Below, piece after piece: positions 55,190 to 64,000 of a stretch of 64,000 nt of DNA; the stretch's first letter is position 1, and every line of letters begins with the position of its first letter. Source of the stretch: Mercurialis annua (lineage: Eukaryota; Streptophyta; Magnoliopsida; Malpighiales; Euphorbiaceae). The position numbers and the translations under genes were made by a program. A model generated the notes under the pieces. That model saw nothing but the letters and a program-made list of their open reading frames with translations. It had not been told where the DNA came from and ran no database searches. The DNA lies in NCBI RefSeq assembly GCF_937616625.2, contig NC_065574.1, positions 7,752,501 to 7,816,500 on the forward strand, read 5' to 3'.

Positions 55190-55340
55190 AAATACATATA
55201 TTATAGTTTAAGTTACTTTGATAACTTTAAACTATATATGTAAAGTTTATTCTAGTTTAAGTTACTTTGGTAACTTTAAACTATATACGTCAAATTCATT
55301 CTAGTTTAAGTTACTTTGGTAACTTTAAACTATAACAATT
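55190..55340 (-). repeat. Three hairpin-forming tandem repeats in the copia leader
   Basis: Three copies of a ~57-bp unit around TAGTTTAAGTTACTTTGG. Each contains the inverted pair AGTTTAAGTTAC / TAACTTTAAACT. They lie in the untranslated leader between the primer-binding site and gag. Confidence 0.85.
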
Positions 55341-55524
55341 AATATATTTATTTACATATAAAACACATGTAAATTATAATTTCATCATGAACTAATAATT
55401 AAATTAACTATCATGAACTTTATGTTTTATATGTAATTAAATCATAAATCTATTATTAACATAAATCTATCAATTATACGTAAATCTATTATGTATAGAA
55501 ATTATTTAGTTTTTTCAACCATAC

Positions 55525-55536
55525 GCTCCGATACCA
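55525..55536 (-). other. Primer-binding site of the copia element
   Basis: TGGTATCGGAGC on the minus strand, two bases inside the LTR; it resembles the initiator tRNA-Met type (TGGTATCAGAGC) with one change. Confidence 0.85.
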
Positions 55537-55538
55537 CT

Positions 55539-56217
55539 TGTTAGATAATGCAAACAATTATACGAGTCACGTATTATGTCGAATATAATTACAGTAGAAA
55601 AATTCCCAGGAAAGATCGGAGGGTCACAAGCGGACCGCTTAAGTACCGACCTCCTTAGACAGAATTTAACTAAATGTAATTAACCGCATAATACGACTTG
55701 CTATATTTTGCATTAACAAGACATCATTAACATAAACCTAAGGATCTTTAAAACTAAATAATTTCATAATACCGTAAATAAATATTGATAGAAAACTTAC
55801 TTGAATTTCCAAGAGAATTTTCATTTGAAGCCATGAGTGAAAATTGATTTCTCTCCCTTAACCCTTAATTTCTTAATCACTCTCTTTTAGATGGAGTTAG
55901 AGTTGTGTTTTTTTTTTGGTGGTAGAGAGAGGACCAAAGTTCATGCTATATATAGACATTTCAATTCAATCCGGTACGTCCATCACATAACCAAATCAAC
56001 GGATGAGATTAATCCATATCATAATAATTTATATTAATTTAATTAGACCATAATTAGGTGTCAAATGAATGTTTAAATGCATGACACTTAATGCATAATG
56101 TGTCAAATTTATATTGTATATTTGACACCTTAATGCCTAATGTGTCATATTAAAACATAATGCATTGTCCATTTGACACATATTTTTCTAACATGAAAAA
56201 TATATAATTTTCTAACA
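55539..56217 (-). repeat. 5' LTR of the copia element
   Basis: The upstream LTR on the minus strand. One base longer than its partner, in a poly-T run. Confidence 0.95.
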
Positions 56218-56222
56218 ATTTT

Positions 56223-56843
56223 GTCCAAGATTTAGGTTTTATTAAATATTTATCTGTAATATTTTATAAAATTAATAACATTGGGATAAATTTGTAGAGA
56301 TAAAACTAAAAAAATTTAGTTTGATGAATTAAAGTAATATGATAGAAAATGTCAGAGATCATGTTATATATAAAAATATCAATGGTTCTAGTGATATCCG
56401 TATCAAACTGTACCGAACCGAATTTCCGTATCAAACTGTACCGAACAATAAAATCTCCAAACCGAACCAATTTATGCTATGGTTCTGGAGATCCTATTTT
56501 AGAAATTCCCGACTTTTGGTATAATTCTCCGGATTCTCTTAAACCGTGCACACCCCTAACTATAATTGACGAGACAATGCGGCAATTACGACCTGTAATA
56601 ATAATCAAAATAAAATAAAATAAAAACAAACCGAGTTTATTATAGTTGGTGGGTAAAAACCGGCTAAACTGTTCCTAAGTTCCCACCAAGAACTTTCCTT
56701 CACATATCATTTAATACCCAAGTCAAAGTCGTCTCTCTTTTTTTCCTTTGTCATTTTCTTCATCTTCTTCCTCCGTTTTGATCCACACTTTCTTTTCATC
56801 TAAATCTAATAATCCGTCTCCCTTTCTCCAATAAGTTAAATCC
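56223..56843. other. Intergenic region and 5' leader of the CC-only gene
   Basis: AT-rich to about 56680; near 56400 the phrase CGTATCAAACTGTACCGAAC is duplicated. From about 56720 the sequence is T/C-rich, as a 5' UTR would be, up to the ATG at 56844. Confidence 0.4.
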
Positions 56844-57452
56844 ATGGAGGCCGCCGGTCTGGCGAAATCAGGCGCGGATTCAGCTTGTGAAGTCTTACAA
56901 ACCTCAATAGGATTCATATGTACCCGTGGAGATTACTTTTGCGAACTCGAAGATAATCTCCGGGAATTAAAAAATCACAAGCGCCACTTACAGCGCCTGG
57001 TGGCGCACATACAGTTACGCGTCAGAGAAGATACCCGACCGGAAATGCGAACCAGGTTCGTTGTAGAGTGCTGGTTCAGCAAAGTAGAAATATTCGAAAC
57101 TGAGTCAGTTCTAGTTATTGCAGAAGCCGATGAAGAAATCGGAAATAAATGTATACGATTTTGCTGTCCGAAGAATTGTTGCTCGTGCACCAGAGTCGGA
57201 ATCAGAGTGAGCACTAAACTGGAGAATGTGAAGGAGCTGTACGACGAAGGAAATGGATTCACCGATGTGGTGGAGAGAATACCGAATCAAGATAACGGTT
57301 GGGTTAGAGCGGTCAGACAGAGTGTTGACTCAGTGAGTGGGATAATCGCAACTTCTCGAGAGCATGTTTTGGGTACCGGACGGTCGTTTGTGCTTAACTG
57401 GTTTGGGTATTCGACCGGAGCTAATATGAGTCCGGTGGTTGTCAGCAACTGA
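56844..57452 (+). CDS. CC-only NLR-like protein (RPS5-type coiled-coil domain)
   Basis: A single frame of 202 aa with an ATG in good context (CCATGG). Residues 1 to about 150 match the CC domain of the CNL at 21053: an N-terminal helix, GFICTRGDYFCELEDNLREL matching CFCCARAEYFDDLESSLESL, a long helical segment, then CPKNCCSCTRVGIRV matching FPKHCCSYNRAGKKV and VKELYDEGNGFTDVVER. It then departs from the NLR plan: in place of the NB-ARC domain it has a ~50-residue tail (SGIIATSREHVLGTGRSFVL and more) that I do not recognise. No NB-ARC or LRR remnants were found downstream. It may be a truncated NLR, or a working helper or decoy; CC domains of this clade can self-associate at membranes. No in-frame damage. 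Confidence 0.75.
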   Translation: MEAAGLAKSGADSACEVLQTSIGFICTRGDYFCELEDNLRELKNHKRHLQRLVAHIQLRVREDTRPEMRTRFVVECWFSKVEIFETESVLVIAEADEEIGNKCIRFCCPKNCCSCTRVGIRVSTKLENVKELYDEGNGFTDVVERIPNQDNGWVRAVRQSVDSVSGIIATSREHVLGTGRSFVLNWFGYSTGANMSPVVVSN

Positions 57453-57796
57453 GTTAGTTTTTCCGGTGATAATTTTTTGGGTATCTGCATTCTTTGGAAT
57501 AATCGTTGTTATTGTATTTTCAGTTCTTTTTCTAGATGTGGATTTTTAGTTGTTTAAACTTTATATTCATTTTGGAAGTGTGTTGAAGTGTGATCTTAAA
57601 TTTAATTACCTATTAATTTTATAAATTAACATAAATTCTCCAATAATGAAAGATGAATATGAGTACTTATTTAATTTATTATAAATTGAGATATCAATTT
57701 TTAAAATAAATATATAATATATTGTTCATGTTTTTTTTTTTTTTGAGAATATATATTGCTCATGTTGAATGGATGTAAATTCAAGGCTAAAAGTAG
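57453..57796. other. 3' flank of the CC-only gene
   Basis: Presumed 3' UTR followed by AT-rich spacer. No NB-ARC or LRR sequence is seen in any frame. Confidence 0.45.
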
Positions 57797-58207
57797 AGGT
57801 GAGTATTCGGTCGGTTTGTTTGAAACCAAACCGACAAACCAAATCAATCATTCGATTGAAAAGCCAAAACCGAACCGATTAAATAAGAAATTTTAACCGA
57901 AAAATTGAACAGACTGAATAAGATAAGAAATAATTTCAAAATTGAACGGACCAAATAGGTCAATTAATTTGGTCGGTTTGGTAAAACCACATAATTATAA
58001 AAAAAAATTAGAAAAAAATTCAAAAAATTCAAAATTTAGTTAATTCAATCGGTTTGGTTAATTTAAAATTTAAATCGAACCGATAACAATGAATCTTTTT
58101 CATATTAAAAAACCAAACTGATTGAGTTAAACATTTTAACTAAACCGAATCGACAAAATTTACCAGTTTGGTCGGTTAATTAGGCCGGCCGGTTTTTTCT
58201 CACCTAG
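57797..58207. mobile_element. CGGTTTGGT-rich non-autonomous element
   Basis: Bounded by AGGTGAGTATTCGGTCGGTT on the left and CCGGCCGGTTTTTTCTCACC on the right, an inverted pair. Inside, variants of CCAAACCGA and its complement recur. The type is common in plant genomes. No clear target duplication was found, so the ends are approximate. Confidence 0.5.
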
Positions 58208-58253
58208 CTTTTAAAAGGAATCATTTGCCTTTTGGCGTTTTTCTTTTAAATTA

Positions 58254-58878
58254 GGCTTAATTCCTTAAAAAAATCCCACCTTGCATTTTTTCTTCGTTTA
58301 TACCCTGATCTTGTAAAAACACCATTTGTGCCCAATTTAGGGTTTTTATGTTTCATCTCTACCCAATGGATTAAATTGTACTTTTTTCATTTGGAAAAGA
58401 GTTTAAAACATACTTTTTTCTATTTTAAAAAATACAAATAAATTCTTAAACTTAAAAAATTATCAAATACATCCAAATAATTAATTAATTTTTTTAATTT
58501 TATAAAAAAATTAAAAAAATTAAAAAAATTATTATTATTTTTAATTTTTTTTCGGAGATATATTTAAAAAAAATGAAGAAAAATTTAAAAAATGAAAAAA
58601 AAAATTCGGACATATTTTCTAAAAAATTATTATTATTTTTAATTTTTTTGAAAAAGATGGTATTTTTGTACTATTAATAACATTAATATTTAATTAGTAT
58701 ATAAGTTAAAAATGAAGGATTGTTTTAAACTCTTTTTCAAATGAAAAGAGTACAATTTAATGCTTTTGGGTAGAGATGAAACATAAAAACTCAAAATTGG
58801 GTACAAATGGTGTTTTTACAAGGTCAGGGTATAAACGGAAAAAAAATACAAGGTGGGTTTTTTTTAAGGAATTAAGCC
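58254..58878. mobile_element. Mutator-type MITE (same family as 6083-6707)
   Basis: Ends GGCTTAATTCC and GGAATTAAGCC. TSD TTTAAATTA (58245-58253) against TCTAAATTA (58879-58887), 8 of 9. Length 625 bp, and close in sequence to 6083-6707 along its whole length. Confidence 0.85.
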
Positions 58879-58911
58879 TCTAAATTATTAGCAACATCAA
58901 TCTACTATCTA

Positions 58912-61900
58912 TCTACTATATATATATAAAGTAGGACATTTTCTCCCTATAATTGACATTTGGCACTCTCTCATTCGTTAATTAAAATCTCACACTCATA
59001 AATCATAACAACTTTTCTATTATTTTCCTTAATAACGTTATATTAATGGTTACAAAAATAGTAACTTATAAATAATAAACTCCAATTTAGAGCAATAAGT
59101 ATATATTTAAAAAACTTACCTAATAAATTACAAATTTCCTTCCTTTGCATTTAATATTTCAGTTTCCTTAAAAAACTTACCTAATAGATTTCAAATTTCC
59201 TTCTTTTATATTAAATTCTTTCATTTCTGTTATGGACATAATAATTATTCACATCTACCTTTTTAAAAATAAATTAATTTTGGACATTCAACATATAAAT
59301 TTTTTATTTTTTAGTAAAAATAGTTTCATAAACATAACCACATACTAAATAATTATATATTAATTTTAAATATTTTCTTTTAAAAATAATTTATATTCAT
59401 TTTTTTTGTCTCAATTCAATATCATTTATATTTATGATAATAGATTCATTACCTTTTTAATATGATATTTTATATTTTAACCATTTTTTTAATCAAAGTC
59501 AATAATACAACTCCTCCCTATTAAAAACCATTTTTCATAAAAATGCAATAAATTAGAATGCCAGTAATTTAGCATTTATTTTAAAGATAAACGGCTGCCT
59601 TTTTATTTTACCGTTTCTTCAAATGATCAACTATTGCCCCATCCCATTCAGCAATATATATATAGAGAGACAATAGAACTTAATTTTCACCACCTCAGCT
59701 CAGTTCATATTTTTTTTTTCTTGTTAGATACCTCAAGTGCTTCTTTCTTGCTGATCAATTCTCTTTAATTTTCTTTTTAGAACTCTATCAATTCTTCAAG
59801 AGCGTTTTTTCATCCATTGATGTAGATTTTTGTATTTTATATTTGAATAGATAATTGTTATTTTATTGTAATGAAGTATAGTTCTTGTGCTTGATAAAAG
59901 GCCTTATAGATCCTTTTCTTTAAATTGTAGAGCAAATTTATGTTAAACTTTAGATTATATTTTATTTTTATATGCAACTGAAATCATAAATTGTTAATTT
60001 AGTCAAACAATATTTTAAAAAGAATATTTATATATCTTCACATTTCAGTTTTGTTTTTCTTTTCTTTGTCCTTAATCTACAGTATAATATATATGGCAAT
60101 AGAATATTAGATTAGATTTAATTATGAGAAAACAAAATGTGTAAGAATTTATGTGGCACAATTTATTTGAATTATTAATAGTTAAATAAATTTTATAATT
60201 TTAATAATTTAATTTCAATTAGACTACATTATATTTTGAGATTAAAGTATATATTAATAATGTAAAAATTATAATATTTATAATTATAGAATCAAATAAA
60301 ATTATTAATAAGTAAAATAATATAATTAGAATAAAAAATTTCAGTTTATTAATATTTATTTTGATTTGCTAAAACAATTTAGAAATAAATGACATTTCCT
60401 TAGTAGGTTACATACTTAATTTGGTTTTTAAGTATATTACCATTTACTAAATATTAATATTAGTTGATTTGCAAATTTTATGTGTGTGTTTTTAATATAT
60501 GTGTACTTTTAAAGTTCTGGAAATAATTTTTATGATTTTTTTTGGTAATGTTATATTAATTGTTTCACACATTTTGGCAACAATTGATAATTAATTGACA
60601 AATGATTTGACCCAAAAAAATTGATAATTAATTCCTTAACATAAATAAATAAAGAATCAAATTTTAATGTGTATCAAGTACCAACAAAAAGAAAGAAAGA
60701 AGAGGGGCTATAATTAGAGATACCATTTTTTCTGATACAGAAATTCCTATAAAAATGGGAAATGCCCTATCTTTGAGTGCGGTTTGAACTATTGATTTAC
60801 ATAATTGGAAGTAATCAATTAGGTTTACGACGAAACCTAAAAATCGATCACTGATCCAAATTGAATACTTCTACAGGATAGATAAAGAAATAATACATAT
60901 CCAAATGAGATATTTTTATTTTATAAAAAACAAATATGACGTTTTTCCCTATGATTGACACTTGGCGTTCGTATAATCACTCCTATTTTTTTCTTTTTAA
61001 TTTTAATGATATTATATTAATTAGTTTATAAATTTTATTTGTAACTTGCTAAACTAATATAGAAAGCAATTGATTTATTATTTATTTGGTAATTTTACTT
61101 TTATTTTTTGTTAAAATAGAAACTCTTTAAATTCTCTTCTTAATCACATAGTCATTATTAAGGAACTTTAGTAATCTACAATAAAGCTATTAATAATTTT
61201 ATTAAAATTCATATTTCCACCATTTAGTTTAGTCAATTAAAATACAATTAAATAAAATTAAAAATTGAAAAATATAAAATATAAAATATAAAAATATAAA
61301 ATATATAATTATAAGTAATTTGTGATAATTTTCCTAAATTGTCATTTTAATTTCTTGAAGTAAATCATAATAAATTAGTGATTCACACAACCCAAAGCCA
61401 CTATATAAATATTAGCTAATAGAATTTTAGATGCATAAAAAACAAATATTGAAACTTTAAATCAATTAATGTTAATATAAGGATATTTTAATAATTTTAT
61501 AGTTACTAACACTACTTTTTCTATTTTTGTGTGACAAAAAAAGTAGCTACTTTTTCTATATTTACGGAACGGAAGGAGTATATAATCTTAGAATAAAAAA
61601 AAAAACAAAAATTTAATGATTTTTAAGTAAGGACAATTCAGTCATATATGACTATATAATACATAAATGGAGTGCAATTATAAATGGGTGGAGTGCGAAA
61701 ATCTCCACCCAAGAAAAATATTTTAATCATTTCTTTTCATATTTAAAAATTATTATTTTAAAAGGGAGGAAATACAAACAGAAAAAGCCCCAGGATAACT
61801 AAAAATTATTGATTAAAATTTTAATATTAGAAGTAATTAAAGTAGATTTATCTAAAATCGTAACTGCCATTATAATTTAAATTAAATAATAATTTTCAAA

Positions 61901-62462
61901 ACCTGAAAAGTGTTTAATAAACCATAAATGAACAAACAATCGTTTGATTTATCCAAAAATTACCATTGTATAAACTCATGTATTTGTCCTTTTTCGATAC
62001 TAAATCCTTTTGAGTTAAGTTTTCTTTTATTTAGTATAGAATATCTTCTGTGTTTTACAAACATTTCAATGTTAATTTTGAGTTTGCTATAAAGTTTTGT
62101 TATTATAATTAAATTTAACTGGTTAGATGGTTCAATTCTTGATCAAGCAAATCAGGTATTTTGATGACCATTATTTTTATTTTAAAGAGATTTGTGTTGT
62201 TGATCATGAAAAAAAAATTCACAAAGGCTATATCTTAAAAGGAAAAATTTAATAGTTAAGTTTGAGAAATTGAAAAAAAAAATGCAAAAAAAGAGCTCTA
62301 ATTATTTTTTTATCTTACAATTATAATTTTATTTAAAATATTGTGGTTGAGGATGATGTAGATGATAAGGCAGATTTGAGCCTAATAAGAAAACTTTTCA
62401 CAAAGAAATATTAAAATAAAATATTTAAATAAATATCATGCAACGCATGGGCCTAACGCTAG
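58912..62462 (+). mobile_element. Candidate non-autonomous Helitron
   Basis: The 5' end reads A|TCTACTATATATATATAAAG and the 3' end GCAACGCATGGGCCTAACG-CTAG|T. TC at the start, CTAG before a T at the end, and the GCAACGCATGGGC block just before the end are typical of plant Helitrons. The interior (3.5 kb, AT-rich) has no Rep/helicase. A promoter-like patch lies at about 59640-59700 (ATATATATAGAGAGACAATAG). A degraded second 5' end lies near 60935 (ATGACGTTTTTCCCTATGATTG), so this may be several nested pieces. Confidence 0.45.
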
Positions 62463-63837
62463 TCTACTATATATATATAAAGCAGGACATTTTCTCCCTT
62501 TGATTGACATGTGGCATTCTCTAATTAATATTCTATTTTTCTTTTTTCTTCAATATTTTTATTACCATTTAACATTTATGATTATAACTTTCCTAAACAA
62601 AAACGTATTTGACTCCTTAATTGTCATGTTTACTCTTAAATTTTTGATTATATTTTTCTAAGAAAGCTAATTAATTAGTTCAATTTTATACTATAAATGT
62701 ACCTAATATAACTTTCCTTTGTAAATAACTTCCTTTTACAAAGACAATACATCCAATTTTAGTATAATTGAGAAATTAAATAAAATAATTTTTTAGAGAA
62801 ACATTTCAATATATGGATTCAATAAATTAAACAACCTTCTAATATTTCCCATCTAGCATTACAATGGTAAAGGTAACAAAATTATAACACTAAATGCATT
62901 AGATTTTGAAATATTAATTTATCATTTTTTATTTTATTTTTTTTAGAAATAACTTCACTAAAAAATCTGAAACCAAAATTTTAATTCAGTGACAATTTTG
63001 GGTCAAATGTTTCCAAGATTCAATAGTGCAAGTGGTGTAATTTTTAATCTTTAAATCCTTCTATTTAATATTAGCGCTTTGCTAAATTATTCATAAAATG
63101 AAACTGTAAACATAATGATTAATGACTTTTTATTTTATTTTTAGTAATAAGGCACTGATTGGGTTAATTATAGGAGTAATTGACAATTTAAAATTCAAAA
63201 AAGTAACCTTCTCATTTACTCTTCAAATCAAATTTATTATCATAAACTGAAAAGAGATTAAATGTTTAATCTGAAATTGGTTTATGCCCCCACCAAAAGC
63301 CAATAACTATCATTGCCAGTAATCTTCTATAAAACCCTTAAGAAGAAGATATGATCCGCCACAAAACAAACTCTATGTTTTGCTCATGGAAATTATTTTA
63401 CTACCAATGATTATTTGAGATATTTTATTTATTAAGGTTGGAATTCTTTTGCTCTCTCTTTTTAAATATTTTTTTAGTATTCTTATTCTTATCCGTCTGG
63501 TTATTTAGAATCTTTTTAATTTGATTTTATTAAAATATATTTTTAAATATCTTTATTTACTATTGCAGGAGCACTTTTATTCATTCATGTAAATATATTT
63601 GGCTAATTAGGTACAAGGTGATTCTAAAAATTATTGTTATGTCATTACCATTTTTTATTTTTATTTTCTATTTATCTTGATTTTTCTATTATATTTTAGT
63701 TTTTACTTGATATAATAGTGTTATTATCAGGATTTGACTCCAAAATCCGAAAAGCGACAATAACAAACTAAATTGATTATTAATTATTTTTATTTTTTTC
63801 TTTTGAATGTCAAATGGCACTCCATAACAATCTAATA
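62463..63837 (+). mobile_element. Second Helitron-like 5' end and following DNA
   Basis: TCTACTATATATATATAAAGC followed by AGGACATTTTCTCCCTTTGATTG at 62463 directly abuts the 3' end of the preceding element. The first ~60 bases match those at 58912. The rest is AT-rich and non-coding. A matching 3' end was not seen before the third 5' end. Confidence 0.4.
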
Positions 63838-64000
63838 TGATATATATATATATATATAAAGCAGAATATGTTTTCCATTGATTGACACGTAACATTTAAA
63901 TATAGAGTGTTTACATAATTTCCATAAATATACTTTTTTTCTTTTCTTTATTTTAATCATCATATTAATTCTCTACATTTTACTATGCCAAATGGCAATC
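63838..64000 (+). mobile_element. Third Helitron-like 5' end, cut by the window edge
   Basis: An (AT)n run leads into ATATAAAGCAGAATATG and TTTTCCATTGATTGACACG, the same 5' motif with more changes. It continues past the end of the window. Confidence 0.35.

Larger units (their letters stand above)
49812..56217 (-). mobile_element. Structurally intact Ty1/copia LTR retrotransposon
   Basis: LTRs at 49812-50489 (678 bp) and 55539-56217 (679 bp) are identical by eye except for one T in a poly-T run. Both begin TGTTAGATAA and end TTCTAACA. The TSD is ATTTT (49807-49811 and 56218-56222). On the minus strand it has a primer-binding site (TGGTATCGGAGC), a 617-bp leader, one uninterrupted gag-pol frame and a polypurine tract (AAGTGGGAGAA). 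It is 6.4 kb, young, and possibly able to move. Confidence 0.96.

Overview
The window is nuclear DNA of a flowering plant, most likely a eudicot. It is AT-rich, its genes have GT-AG introns, two genes encode chloroplast-type proteins, both TIR-type and coiled-coil-type NLR immune receptors are present, and most of the rest is transposable elements. I cannot name the species; a Malpighiales-like origin is only a guess. All exon boundaries, target-site duplications (TSDs) and motifs below were read by eye.

Layout. (1) 1-8.2 kb holds two housekeeping genes: a 10-exon plastid CobW/G3E GTPase (pTAC17-like, 2342-5725) and an intronless plastid homoserine kinase (6892-8001). Two Mutator-type MITEs sit around them, one carrying a GC-rich array of palindromes. 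(2) 10.2-14.5 kb holds a complete five-exon TIR-NB-LRR gene (minus strand) with a C-JID-like domain and an unusual acidic repeat tail. (3) 14.7-19 kb is non-coding and MITE-rich, including a candidate Pack-MULE. (4) 19.4-36.3 kb holds two rearranged copies of a segment containing a small acidic-protein gene and an RPS5-like CC-NB-LRR gene. Copy A has an intact NLR (21053-24110) whose last two exons encode a heavy-metal-associated (HMA) domain, so it is an NLR with an integrated domain. Copy B has an intact acidic gene (31004-32849) but an inverted, broken NLR-HMA pseudogene (33651-36290) that lost its P-loop and metal-site cysteines. A non-autonomous LTR element (24671-30398) lies between them. 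(5) 36.7-49.5 kb is a 12.9-kb MuDR-like element with convergent genes, a GRF zinc-finger gene and a transposase gene; a 6.3-kb gag-only Athila-like element splits the transposase. (6) 49.8-56.2 kb is a structurally intact Ty1/copia element. (7) 56.8-57.5 kb is a short gene encoding only an RPS5-type coiled-coil domain. (8) 57.5-64 kb is AT-rich, with MITEs and tandem Helitron-like termini.

How it fits together. The region is an NLR cluster (TNL, CNL-HMA, CNL-HMA pseudogene, CC-only) beside homoserine kinase, whose Arabidopsis orthologue DMR1 is a downy-mildew susceptibility gene. The most notable system is the RPS5-like receptor with a C-terminal HMA domain. HMA domains are known decoys for pathogen effectors in other NLRs. 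Here one copy keeps the metal-binding motif and its decayed paralogue has lost it. The nearly identical LTRs of three elements suggest the locus has been remodelled recently.
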